A DNA stretch of 64,000 nt, taken from Paguma larvata (Eukaryota; Chordata; Mammalia; Carnivora; Viverridae). This document shows, one piece after another, positions 1-10,155 of the stretch. Made by a program: the position numbers and the translations under genes. Below the pieces are notes generated by a model. It had not been told where the DNA came from and made no database searches. It was given only the letters and a program-made list of their open reading frames with translations. Numbering within the stretch: the stretch's first letter is position 1; each line of letters opens with the position of its first letter. The stretch lies in NCBI GenBank assembly GCA_030068075.1, contig CM057842.1, forward strand, positions 42,184,659 to 42,248,658, in the 5' to 3' direction.

Positions 1-164
1 TACAGAGAAAGAATCTGAGGCCCTGAAAAGAACTTATCAGGGTCACATATGAATGATAAATAGATCAGGATTATTCCCAGAATCACTAATTCCCACACCA
101 GGGCTCTTCCTATTATGAAGAGGTGTGGACCTTATATTCATGTGTATATACGATTTATTTTTTC

Positions 165-310
165 CACTCAGTCAACAATAATTTTTTGAATGTTCACTAC
201 ATGCCAGGAACTCTGCTTGGCTTAGGGACAAAGTGGTGAATAGGCAGCCATAATTCTTTGTTCTTGAGGTGCTTTCAATCTTTTGGAGGAAGTGAGTCAT
301 TAAACAATAT
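165..310 (-). mobile_element. L2 LINE 3'-end fragment
   Basis: The segment resembles the reverse complement of the L2 3' end. It has a TGAATGTTCACTACATGCCA-type motif, then a stretch matching the antisense of the usual L2 phrase about CTCCATGAGGGCAGGG. It is old and diverged, and the family name is from memory. Confidence 0.6.
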
Positions 311-1614
311 ATATTCACACATAAAATAATTTAATTAAATTCCTGAAAAGGAAAGTAGCAGGAGATTCAAGGTCATTGGCAGCCTCAAGGTAATTTCTGA
401 ATTCACCTCCTTCACACAACCAATAAAAAACAAGAAAAAGTAACAACAGCATCTTGTTGGGACCTGTAGGCGATCACAGTACACGTTATATGTAGAGTTC
501 TCTTGTTTATTGTACCGGAGGTGAGCTCTCAGTAGTCTAAAACCCCCAAAAACTTCTTTTTGTTTTTGGTTTTGTTTTGTTGAGGAAAAGCCCAGCTGGA
601 TGCTGCTGAAGGTGTCTGTGGCTACCCCGGGAGAGGAATCCTGTAACCTCGGGGCTTCAGAGGCTGTGGGAAAATTAGTTAACGTTTCTAAGTCCTTCAA
701 CATTTCCATGCTTTTCCTGGGTTCCTGTTCCTAACCTACTCCCATTGTCCTAGAGACACCATAGTCATTTATGTTCTGCTCCAATGACAAATTGGGAAGT
801 GAAGGGCATTTGGGATATCATGTTACCACAGGGTCTGCTTGGGTTTCCTTTGGAGACTCAAAATTTATCTGATTTTTTTTTCATCTCTTTCTGCCACTAG
901 GAGAAATTGGGGTGCACTCGTCCTTCCTTGGGGACCCACCACTAAAACCTTCACTTCATATCTCATTCTCTCATTGCAGTTCATGGAATACGCATAATCT
1001 AATGGAGTGGCAGGGAGAGGATGTTAGAAAATGAGAGGTTCCTACCGATGGTTTGTTTTCAATTTTTTTTTCTTATGCTTTCTCTTCCCTATGAGTCCAG
1101 ACTAAATCTTTGATTGTGCTGTTTGTAGAAATCTCTGGTTCATCCATTCTCGGGGTCATCCCTTCTCTCAGGCAACATATGTGAAACATATCAACTACCC
1201 TGATAGTGAAGAACAAGTGGGCTAAAATTCTTAGGGTTCTATACAGAACATTTTTTTTTCCCAACACGTAGTATGTGATAAACATAGGGGGAAAAGTGTG
1301 ATTCTGCCAAAAGTTACTCTCACTATAAACAAGTAGACATGCTAGAAACAAACACACAAAAAAACAAAACAAAACAAAACAAACAAAAACGATATCTTAA
1401 TAGGAAAGGTTTGATATCATGAAGTCTAGCTAATAATTCTTAAAATAACAACTAGTAATTAAAAGATTATGGTGATAGTGGAGAGAAGTAAAATGGAAGG
1501 AAGGGAGAGAAAAATAGACCAGATGAAGCCAATAAAGAGCCAAGAAAAATGTGCTGAACATATGGGAATTTGGGATAGCACAAATCTGACATTAAAAAAA
1601 TAGCTGTGAAAGAA
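311..1614. other. AT-rich sequence without recognised gene
   Basis: Apart from an (AAAC)n tract I recognise nothing here. The open frames on the minus strand (335-709 and 1073-1372) look like ordinary AT-rich noise and show no domain. Confidence 0.5.
1353..1390. repeat. (AAAC)n simple repeat
   Basis: Tandem AAAAC/AAAC units are visible directly. A tract like this can mark the tail of an old retroposon, but I could not identify an element beside it. Confidence 0.8.
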
Positions 1615-2870
1615 TAAATGATCCTAGGACAATTGGCTATGCATATGGAAAAAGGAAAAAAATGCTATTCTCCTCTTACACAATACACAGATATAAATTC
1701 TGGACAGATTAAAACCCTAAAAGCCAAAAAATGAAGTTTTAAAGCTTTCCAAAGAGGATATAAAAAAACCCATTTACAACAGGTAAAAGAAGAGAAAACC
1801 TGAAGACAAGAAAAAATTTGACTACATTAAAATTAAAGATATCATAAACACAGTAAGAAGATAAGCTATGTACTAGATGAGATATTTATAATGTAAATAA
1901 CCAAGAATAGTGAAAAAACAATCAGGAAAAACTAATGACCCTAGAGAAAAATAAATAAAGGCTATTGCATGAAAAAGTAAAGCCGTATCACCCATCCACA
2001 TATAAAATGATAAATATCCTCAATAATGCTCATGGAAGCCAAACTAAAGTTATAATGAGATAGCATTTCATGCCCAGATTGGCAAAAATTCAAAATTCTG
2101 TACATGCCAGTTGTGAGCATGCAGGAAAGAGAGAAACCTTCAAGCTCTGTCAGTGAGAGTGTCAACGGCTATGGCTAATTTATAAAATAATTTGATTGTA
2201 CCTAGTAAATGTGAAAATACAATTCTGCTACAACTGATATAGTGTATGTTTAGATCTTTTCCCTAAAACAATTCTTACATAAGGGCTTAAGACAGCATGG
2301 ACAAGAATATTCATCTTAGCATCCTTTGTAATAGCAGAGCAATTTACATAGTCTGAAAATCTATCAACAAAAGACAAGTAAGTAAAATACCATTTAGTCA
2401 TACTATTGAAAACATATATAAATTAAAATGAATGAGCAAGATTACATGAATTAAAATGGATAGATCTAAAAAGCATAATAAGAAGGGGAAAATGAAATTT
2501 GCAAAATAATGCATTCAGTGTGATGCTAGTTTTGTATATTCAAAAATACACAAACCAATAGCATATATTGGTTATGGATGTGTACATATGAAAAAAGTGC
2601 CAAAATTTATATCACGGTGCTACACACCAAACATCCAGTTCTAGAATTTCTATCTATCCTCTATTCCCTATGAACAGATCTGTTCTGAGAAGGTCCACCA
2701 GAAGGAGAGACTTTGCAGGGGGGTAGTAAGGAGAGTAATGCTGGAGAGTAAGAAGAGGTGGGGGAAAAGCTCTGGGCCTGAAATGTTAGTGAATTTGTAA
2801 TGTTTTATTTCTCTTCAAGCATAAGGCAATGTGATGCAAAAATTTTTAAAATATTAACTCGTAAAATCTG
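1615..2870 (+). mobile_element. Ancient L1 (L1M-type) 3' portion
   Basis: The order of segments follows the 3' part of L1 ORF2 and the 3' UTR. A TTTGACTACATTAAAATTAA block comes at about 1817, then an AATGAGATAGCATTTC block near 2055, then the TTTGTAATAGCAGAGCAA stretch near 2325, and then a 3' UTR-like region. The coding part is full of stops and small gaps, so it is a fossil. Both boundaries are approximate. Confidence 0.75.
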
Positions 2871-2899
2871 GACAATGGATAAATTTGACTTATATTTTC

Positions 2900-2975
2900 A
2901 TTTTAATGAAAATTTAAGAGCAGTTACTATATGCCAGGTACTAATTTAGCCCCTTAACCTATTAACTCAATGAAT
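2900..2975 (-). mobile_element. MIR-like fragment
   Basis: ACTATATGCCAGGTACTAAT followed by a TTAACCTATTAACTCAATGA stretch resembles the antisense MIR 3' end. It is short and weak. Confidence 0.4.
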
Positions 2976-3983
2976 GATCATTAATTTTTTCTTATATTTA
3001 AAATATTCTCTATGTAAAAGTGGTTGTGATCTTTTTCAAATCTCGAGGATATACCTAGCATGGTCTCCAAAAATGAAAAGAAATTTGAGGAGGGGAAGAA
3101 GAGATTCAAGTTTTTATTTTCTATGTCTCTATACCTTTAGAATTGTTAGAACTAGTTTACATTTCTTGGCAGTCTAAAAATAGCAAAAAAAGTGTAATTT
3201 CATTTATGATAAATATTATTGAGGATTTGAGAATTAAAACAGTGATAAGGAAAACATTTTGTAAGAAAACCAGAAAGAAGGAAGGCATGACCAGACTCTG
3301 TTGTCTGAAAAACACTGTGGAATTGTGAGAGACTTAAAAAAAACAAAACAACAACAACAACAACAACAACAAAAACAAAAACAAAAAAAACAGAAACACA
3401 GATAGATGATTGTTGGGAAAGATCTTGAGCACACAAGTTGTGTCGCTTCCCTCTGTGAGAAGGCAGTCGCAGCAAGGCTCCTGCCAATCAAATGGCGCCC
3501 AGTCTTACCACCTTCTAAGTAGCTTTTCAGGCTTGGATTTCTTGAATTGCCCTCATTGGCCTCAACGGATGTAAATCTCTTTTGCTTTATGGCATTCAAA
3601 TAAAAAAGGGAACCTGGAATGTGATGCATTGATGGATAACATCTGAAGGAGACTTTGTAAATGTATTCATTCACAAGCAAAGGATAAGCATTGGGAATTC
3701 TGTCCTTGCCAGATGGGGTGTACCTCCCCTATTGTAGTTCGAAAAGAGGCAGAATGACTCCTGGCCTGTTTATAGATCATTAAGATCGGCCTAGGTTACA
3801 CCCTGTTTTCTCCCTTGCCTTAAATTTATATGCTAATTAACTTGAAAACAACTTGAAAGATTGAGGAAATCACTGCTTTGCTTATAGAAACACATTGTTG
3901 TTCAAACTATGCTTACTGATGGAATGTCATTCATTGCTGTAAAGTCACTTAATGCCTGTAAATAAAATACTGGGATCAATAGC

Positions 3984-3987
<4 letters not shown>
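2976..3987. other. Sequence without recognised gene
   Basis: Holds a (CAA)n tract and otherwise unremarkable DNA. The minus-strand frames across the (CAA)n tract encode runs of F, C and V only because of the repeat. Confidence 0.5.
3340..3391. repeat. (CAA)n simple repeat
   Basis: About eight CAA units lie inside an A-rich tract with AAAAAC variants at both edges. Confidence 0.85.

Positions 3988-4028
<41 letters not shown>
3988..4028. repeat. (CA)n microsatellite
   Basis: About twenty uninterrupted CA dinucleotides. The plus-strand frame 3952-4146 reads through it as a His-Thr run, a by-product of the repeat. Confidence 0.95.
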
Positions 4029-4030
<2 letters not shown>

Positions 4031-4861
4031 CCTGCTTGGTTCCAGAAACCACGCAGTTCTCTCGAGTCATTCATTGGACTGACACTGTTCATCCTTTGGT
4101 GACTCCTGGACATGCCGGAACTGGACTCTGGCAGATGATCCCTTGACATTATAGAATTATAGGTAGATGTGAAATATGGATAGCTCTGTAATTCATTAAA
4201 AGTTTACTTGTCTTAGTGTTGTATTCATGATCAAAAAGGAAGAAGAATCTTTAACAGAATGTTTGTTTGACAAGAAATGGAGTTTAGAAATTTCTAGAGG
4301 GTAAGTTGGGTAGAAGTAAGTTAATGGAACAGTTTTTTATATTTTGCAAGCAACTTGAAATAGGTCCAGTGGAACTGTGGCATGGGATTCCAGTCTCACC
4401 GGAAACCTAGATTATCTAGGTATATGCCTGCTGGAGTTCTCCTAAATGACATGTTCATCAAGGAAAAGAGTTGACAAAATCTTTATTCCCAGCCCCGCCG
4501 TGATGATACTTGGACTCCCACTGAGCCATCGTGAAGTGAAAACTCTGAGAAGGAAATCTGTTAGCATCAATTAAGTGATAAAGCAGTCAAACTTACTGAT
4601 AATGTGTGTGAGCATGTCTGACACCTTCCTTCTTAATGAGGTGATCTTAGTTAATGCATTAATTACTTCTTTTAGGTCTTGCGTTGTAATGATAACAATA
4701 TCCCCCAGAGAAATGCTTCTTCTCAGTCCATGTAGGGTGTTTCCACAATAAAAGCAAAAATAATCAAAGCCATCTTTTCAGTCTTTCAAGAGATAGACAC
4801 TTTTTAAGTGATTTTAATTCAAGCGATATTTTCCAAGGTTTGTTCACAAATTTGGATTAGT
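4029..4861. other. Sequence without recognised gene
   Basis: I see no repeat, splice-bounded exon or RNA gene in this stretch. Confidence 0.45.
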
Positions 4862-5129
4862 CATTGAAGATGAATTTTTTTTTATTAGAGAGAGAGTGAA
4901 AGTGAGTGAGGGCTGAAAGAGAGAGGTGGGGAGAGAGAGAATCCCATGATGGTCAGAGAGAGAGAGAGAGAGAGAGAGGGAAAGGGAGCAAGAGAAGCGG
5001 GGCTCACCCAAAGCAGGACTCGAACTCGCCAATTCAGGACTTGAACTCATGAACCATGAGATCAGGATAAGTTGAAGTCAGATGCATAACTAACTGAGCC
5101 CACACGGGTGCGCATTGAAGATGAATTTT
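4862..5129 (-). mobile_element. Can-SINE with 17-bp target-site duplication
   Basis: Antisense Can-SINE: a T-rich and (GA)-rich 3' end first, then the tRNA-like head ending near 5112. The perfect 17-bp duplication CATTGAAGATGAATTTT flanks it at 4862-4878 and 5113-5129, so this is one insertion. The middle of the element is odd. The usual AATCTGAAGCAGGCTCCAGG body is missing, and a 21-bp segment containing the B-box core is present twice (5014-5034 and 5035-5055). Confidence 0.92.
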
Positions 5130-6924
5130 AGTCGCTGTTGTGTCCACTGTTGTTAGTCTGCCAGGTATTCTTTCTCCTTTCCTCCATGCTAACAAAACCT
5201 ACTTTTTTTGAACTATTTATTTCTTACACACTTTGTTCATGTGCTTCATGACCACTGATACTTGCTATAGTTCTCTGCTCACCCACCTATCCAGTCCTCT
5301 TTGGCCCAAGAGCACACTCACTAACCATTTGTCTTAGACACCTAGTCCCACAGTCATTCTTTCAGCTACTGCATCAGGGAGCCTGTAAATGCCATTTCTT
5401 AGACTGTCATGGCGAGTCATACCAGTTGGGTGAGTATTGCCAGTGAGAGCCACTGGATGGGAAATAAGGAATGGGAAGTTTCTTGTTTTAGTTCTGGCAA
5501 AGGAATCAGTGGCAAAGGGAACCTGCTTGGGACTATGTATTCTAGCAGGGTAAGTGGGACAGAGGTCTCCTGGGTTGTTTTAACCGAGTGTCAGAGTGGC
5601 AAATTTATCAGGAGCAGCCCTGGGTTACACTGCCCTTCCCCTTTTGTTTCTCCAAATCTAGGGCAATAGTGGCTTCTTGCAGTTACTGGCCACTGGGTCA
5701 CTTCCCTAACCCCACTGCTCACTCTGCCCTTGTAACAGTTTCATTGCCAAACAATTTGTGTTTCTTTTTCCTTCCAGGCTTCGGATCAATTCTAAGAGTC
5801 ATCCCACCCCGCTTGACAGTGATAGGCTCAAACATGGCCCCTTGTGCAATTGTACCCCTTGTACAAATGTACAGTACACATTTGCAGGTGAAGTCTGGGG
5901 CAACTTATATTCTATTTTTGGAATAGTTTCTTTTCCTGTAGTTTCTCTCCCTGGTTCTTTCTCTAATCACTGTTATGTTCCATGACTATAGTCATTTCAT
6001 TGCCCTCCTGAGGATTGAATGCACACAGATGAAAAAGCAGGATCCAAGGAACTCTAGAGAAAGGACACCTGACCAAGTGAATTTTGTCATTCTGATATGC
6101 ACCCTACTTCTGGATTTGCAATTATGAGAAGCCATAAATGTCCTTATTTTAATTCAGTATGAGATGGGATTTCTGATGGTCTCTGTTGGCTGACACAGCT
6201 GTAATCTACCACATGGATGTCTATGAAAACAGGATCTAGATATCTCAGCACTTTGACACGTTAAATTCTTCTACATGTCTCACAGCAAGGACACAAGAAT
6301 TGCTGTGTGCCCCATCTCTGGGGTTTTAGAGCCTATCATGAACTTGGGAATTTCTTTTGGAGTTCACTTGAATTCTAAATATCTTTCTTATAGAATATAC
6401 CTTGAGAAAACCTAACTATGTTTGAAGGTTCAAGGTGGCCAATTCCAGACAGTGCATCTTTTAGGTAAAGAAGACTGCTCTAGAATTTTAGATTCAGTGG
6501 TCCAGGAAAAGTCTCAGACATGTCATAGAATACCTAAGAAATTAGGGACAGACTTTTTTTCTTATTCTATTCTGGGGGACTTTTAAGAATTTAAAATCCA
6601 AGCTTTTAAACTTCTCACCCTGAAATACTTACTGCCTTAATGGCTAGACTTTATTTCCAGGTACCTTTTAAAGTCTAAGGTCATACTTCTAGTCTATATC
6701 TCTCTCTGAAGCATCTCCTTGATCCTATCAGTCCTTAATCCTCTTGAATTCACTTTCTAAATTTCCTTCCATGCAGTCACTGCCATCCCAGGCATTGGTG
6801 CCATCCCAGCCATTGGCTTTGTGTTAGCAGACTTCATCTCATCCTGGGACTAGCTCTCTTCCCAGATAATCTTTGACCTGATAATTATCTTTCTACCAAC
6901 ATAGCCCATCCTATTCCCATGTTG
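5130..6924. other. Sequence without recognised gene
   Basis: The overlapping plus-strand frames between 5409 and 5985 have no recognisable domain, signal peptide with support, or splice context. I treat them as chance. Confidence 0.45.
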
Positions 6925-7140
6925 ACTTTGAATCAAAGTCAAATCCAAAGCATTTGGAACGAGGCTCCAACTTGCCTTTCTACTCTTATCTCTCCTTTTT
7001 CCTGACCTCTCCTCTAGTTTTAATCCTTACACCCTATATTTACCTGTGGGAATGCTCATTTATCATCAGACAACACATTCATACCTCTGTGCCCTATCTC
7101 CTGCTGTTCTGTTTCTCTGGAAAGCTCACTTTACTACATC
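6925..7140 (+). mobile_element. L2 LINE fragment
   Basis: The pyrimidine-rich order AATCCAAA, then TTCCTGACCTCTCC, then CTCCTGCTGTTCTGTTTCTC, then GGAAAGCTCAC follows the L2 region upstream of its 3' end. It is diverged, with approximate boundaries. Confidence 0.6.
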
Positions 7141-7179
7141 CAATGATATGGTGTTCATGTATACATTTAAAATCAGTGT

Positions 7180-7276
7180 AAAAATCAGTTTATTGAAAAC
7201 TCTCTATGCTGAGCACAGTTCAAGGCACCTTAAAAATCAGTTTATTGAAAACTCTCTATGTTGAGCACAGTTCAAG
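7180..7276. repeat. 52-bp tandem duplication
   Basis: A unit starting AAAAATCAGTTTATTGAAAA occupies 7180-7231 and is repeated at 7232-7276. The two copies differ by one base over the shared part. The unit itself resembles the antisense end of an L2 or MIR. Confidence 0.9.
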
Positions 7277-7554
7277 CATTTAAAATGGTACCTATTCATG
7301 TATAACTCTGTGGGGAATAAATAAATGTATACGATTAAATACAGTACAGTACTAAGTACTGTGGTAGAGCTCTCTTGGAATCCGTAGGAAATTCGGCAAC
7401 AGATATAAATTCATCTTTCAGAATTAAATCTAAATACTACCCATCCTTTGTAGGTAGTCCAAACCTTAGACTTATTTTTCCCATTTCTGTATTCTCAGAG
7501 CATTTGACCCACTGATCTAGCTTTTAGGGGCAAATACCACACATAAACTCCCCA

Positions 7555-7632
7555 GGGGTAGAGAGTATCTCATACTCATTTTGTGTTCTCAATTTTATCC
7601 TAGAGCCCACAGGAGAAGTGTGAAATAGAAAA
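7555..7632 (+). mobile_element. L2-like 3' end (weak)
   Basis: A faint L2 3'-terminal pattern leads into the TGAA repeat, which is how L2 copies normally end. Low similarity. Confidence 0.35.
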
Positions 7633-7663
7633 TGAATGAAGGAATAAATGAATGAATGAATGA
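7631..7663. repeat. (AATG)n simple repeat
   Basis: Short run of AATG/AATGAAGG units, probably grown from the GAATGAATGAA end of an L2 element. Confidence 0.8.
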
Positions 7664-7664
7664 C

Positions 7665-8535
7665 TCATAATGTATACACTGTAATGTATACAGAGCAAGC
7701 CTTTTAAAACTGGTCTAGTCACACTGTTCTGTGTCTGAACTATTGACATTTTATTTTAGTAAGAGAGTTCTTTTCCCATTAATCAACTCTTACAGTAGAA
7801 AATGACTCTGACTTCAGGGACTGCTAGCAGGGGAGAATGTTAACAGACCTTTCAGTAGCTGCACTTTCCTTGTTGCCCATTGATGGATCAAGAGCTAATT
7901 CCCAAACTATTTTCAAGCCAACTTGGTAAGTACATAATATTTACTCAAGCGACACTAAGCCATTTGGCGTGATTTCAACAGAAAAAAAAAAGGGCACTTT
8001 GAGGAAGAACTTGTGGTATAAATAGGGCTTACTCATAATTGTATAGGTAATACTTCTGTTCATATCCTGATACAGAAGCTAGGAAATAGTTCTTTAGAAC
8101 TAACTCTGTTTAATATTTTGCTTATTCTTTCTGCTACTCTCAAGGCAGATCTGAATGACAGTATAATCAGACAGAACTAAAGCATAATCCCAGCCAAGAA
8201 GGGGCAGAGGCGATTAGGCTGTGTAGATAAAGCAAATGAATTCTAGTTCATCTACGAAAAAATTCTTTGGGCTGCAAGACAATGGCCCCTTTTTTTTGAC
8301 AAGCGAGTGGAAGGTTTATCAGTGACAGATGCTTGCTTAAGTTTATTTTCTGAATCCATTTTCCTGCATTCATAAAGAGGAAATGCTGAGAAATGGAATT
8401 CCTATATTCTGTTCATAATGGCTTTCAAAGATGTTTCCATCCTTTTAAATCCATCCCCCTGGTGGGTGGAAAACTTTCACTACCCTTAGGCATCTGAGTA
8501 AGACAGCAGTTCCTTTTTGAATGTTATGAGAGCAG
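7665..8535. other. Sequence without recognised gene
   Basis: No repeat or gene structure recognised. Confidence 0.45.
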
Positions 8536-8778
8536 AGAAATAGTTTAAATTTTTTTTTATGTTTTATTTATTTTTGAGAGCAGGAGAGACAAAGCATGAG
8601 CGGGAAAGGGGCAGAGAGAGAGTGGGGGACACAGAATCTGAAGCAGGCTCCAGGCTCTGAGCTGTCAGCACAGAGCCTGTCCCAGGGCTCGAACTCACAG
8701 AGTGTGAGATCATGACCTGAGCCGAAGTCCGGCACTTAACCGACTGAGCCATCCAGGCGCCCAGAAATAGTTTTAAAT
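8536..8778 (-). mobile_element. Can-SINE, feliform type
   Basis: Full antisense copy: T-rich end, (GA) tract, AATCTGAAGCAGGCTCCAGG body, then GATCATGACCTGAGCC and the antisense tRNA-like head ending at GGCGCCC. Flanked by AGAAATAGTTTAAAT (8536-8550) and AGAAATAGTTTTAAAT (8763-8778), a target-site duplication with one added T. The frame 8564-8752 is only this SINE read on the minus strand. Confidence 0.95.
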
Positions 8779-9385
8779 TAGAACTTACTTCATTTCAAAA
8801 GACCGCTTAGATAATTTGTTTTGAAATTTGGTAATTTGTCGTTTATGGGTGACACCATATTTCTTCCAGTGGTGCACAGGGACCAGTGAAAGGGTGCTGA
8901 TCCAAAATCGCCATTGCATTAAAACTCAAAGAATAAGAGTGGGAGTCTGAAGGTAGGAGTTGACGTGATTTGACCCTGACTCTATGAAATGGGAGAACAA
9001 AATCTGGGAATGGGCCATACAAGGGATGATGGGGTGGAAATCTGTTATATGTTACTCCAGTCACATAGTATCATAAATGTTTAGGACCAGTCAATGTTAA
9101 GTGATGGTTAATTGCTTATGGGGTCAAACCAGAACCAGCCTTAAAGTAATCACCATTTTAATTGAAAGCTGCCTAACCATGAATAAAATTCTTACTTTTA
9201 AACTTTATTTCTTTATTCTTATTCTTTTTATACATCTTAGGATGTATTAGGGCACTTAAAAAAATTTAGCCATAATAGTATTACCAAATTCTAAATGAAA
9301 CGACAATATTTCATCAATAACTTAAAATAGCTAGTCACTGTTTAAATATTCCTACCTGTCTAATAATTTTCTATAATTGTGTTCA
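8779..9385. other. Sequence without recognised gene
   Basis: No repeat or gene structure recognised. The minus-strand frame 8843-9064 has no visible domain. Confidence 0.45.
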
Positions 9386-9621
9386 AATGAGGATCAGGAC
9401 ACCCGGGTGGCTCAGTCGGTTGAGTGTCTGACTTTGGCTCAGGTCGTGACCTTGCGGTTCATAACTTCTAGCTCCGCCTCGGACTCTGTGCTGATGGCTC
9501 AGAGCCTGAAGCCTGCTTCCGGTTCTGTGTCTCCCTCTCTGTCTGCCCCTCCTCCGCCAATCTCTGTTTCTCCCTCTTAAAAATAAATAACCATTAAAAA
9601 AATTGTTTTTGAATGAGGATC
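9386..9621 (+). mobile_element. Can-SINE
   Basis: Sense copy from about 9397: head with the A-box core GGTGGCTCAGTCGG, degenerate B-box region, CAGAGCCTGAAGCCTGCTTC body, CT-rich tract, AAATAAATAACCATTAAAAA tail. AATGAGGATC at 9386-9395 and 9612-9621 is the target-site duplication. Confidence 0.93.
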
Positions 9622-10039
9622 CAAATTATGATTGGTTAATGTATGTCTGTGGTATCTTTTAAACTATAAATTACTTTACCCCATGTGGCTTCTTTTTAAA
9701 AGATCCTCATTGTTGTTCATGCCCTGCCCATGGTGAGGATTAACAAATATTTGTAGAATAAAGGATAAAAGGCAGTAAAAAAAAATCATCCACTGTCCTG
9801 GCTTGTGTTTGGAATATGATTCCAGAATGATTGGGAGTTTTTTCTTTCTTTTTCACCTTCCTGAATCCTCTCACTCACCTCTCTTACTTTGTTCTGTGTG
9901 CTGCAGAGGCAAAGGAGGCCCCTCCACGCATGCTCACCAACCCGATAGATGTTGAATCTCTACTCTCTATTCCTTTCAAGCTTCTCAGCCTGTCATAATT
10001 TACTGAATAAACCACCTTGCATTTTCCTCTACCAGTAAG
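9622..10039. other. Sequence without recognised gene
   Basis: Possible weak L2-like trace near 9715-9765. Nothing else recognised. Confidence 0.4.
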
Positions 10040-10155
10040 GACACTGCGAACAACTTGAAGGTAGTATCCCTTCTTAATCTCCCTATCTCCTGCCTAAAAC
10101 ACTTTCCATCACAGAGTATACACGCAATGAACGTTTATTATTGTTGATTGAAATC
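10040..10155 (+). mobile_element. L2 LINE 3'-end fragment
   Basis: The pattern AACTTGAAGGTAGTATCCC, then CTATCTCCTGCC, then CACGCAATGAACGTTTATTA follows the L2 3' end. Diverged. Confidence 0.5.

Noticed and set aside
3234..3680. 148-residue minus-strand frame with Cys/Phe/Val-rich segment
   Set aside because: The unusual composition comes from antisense translation of the (CAA)n repeat.
8564..8752. Similar 60-75 residue frames (MAQSVKCRTSAQ..., MAQLVRRLTLAQ..., and so on) repeated at 8.6, 9.4, 14.4, 19.2, 37.1, 41.3, 52.3 and 59.8 kb
   Set aside because: They look like a protein family but are the Can-SINE read in one frame; all sit exactly on SINE copies.
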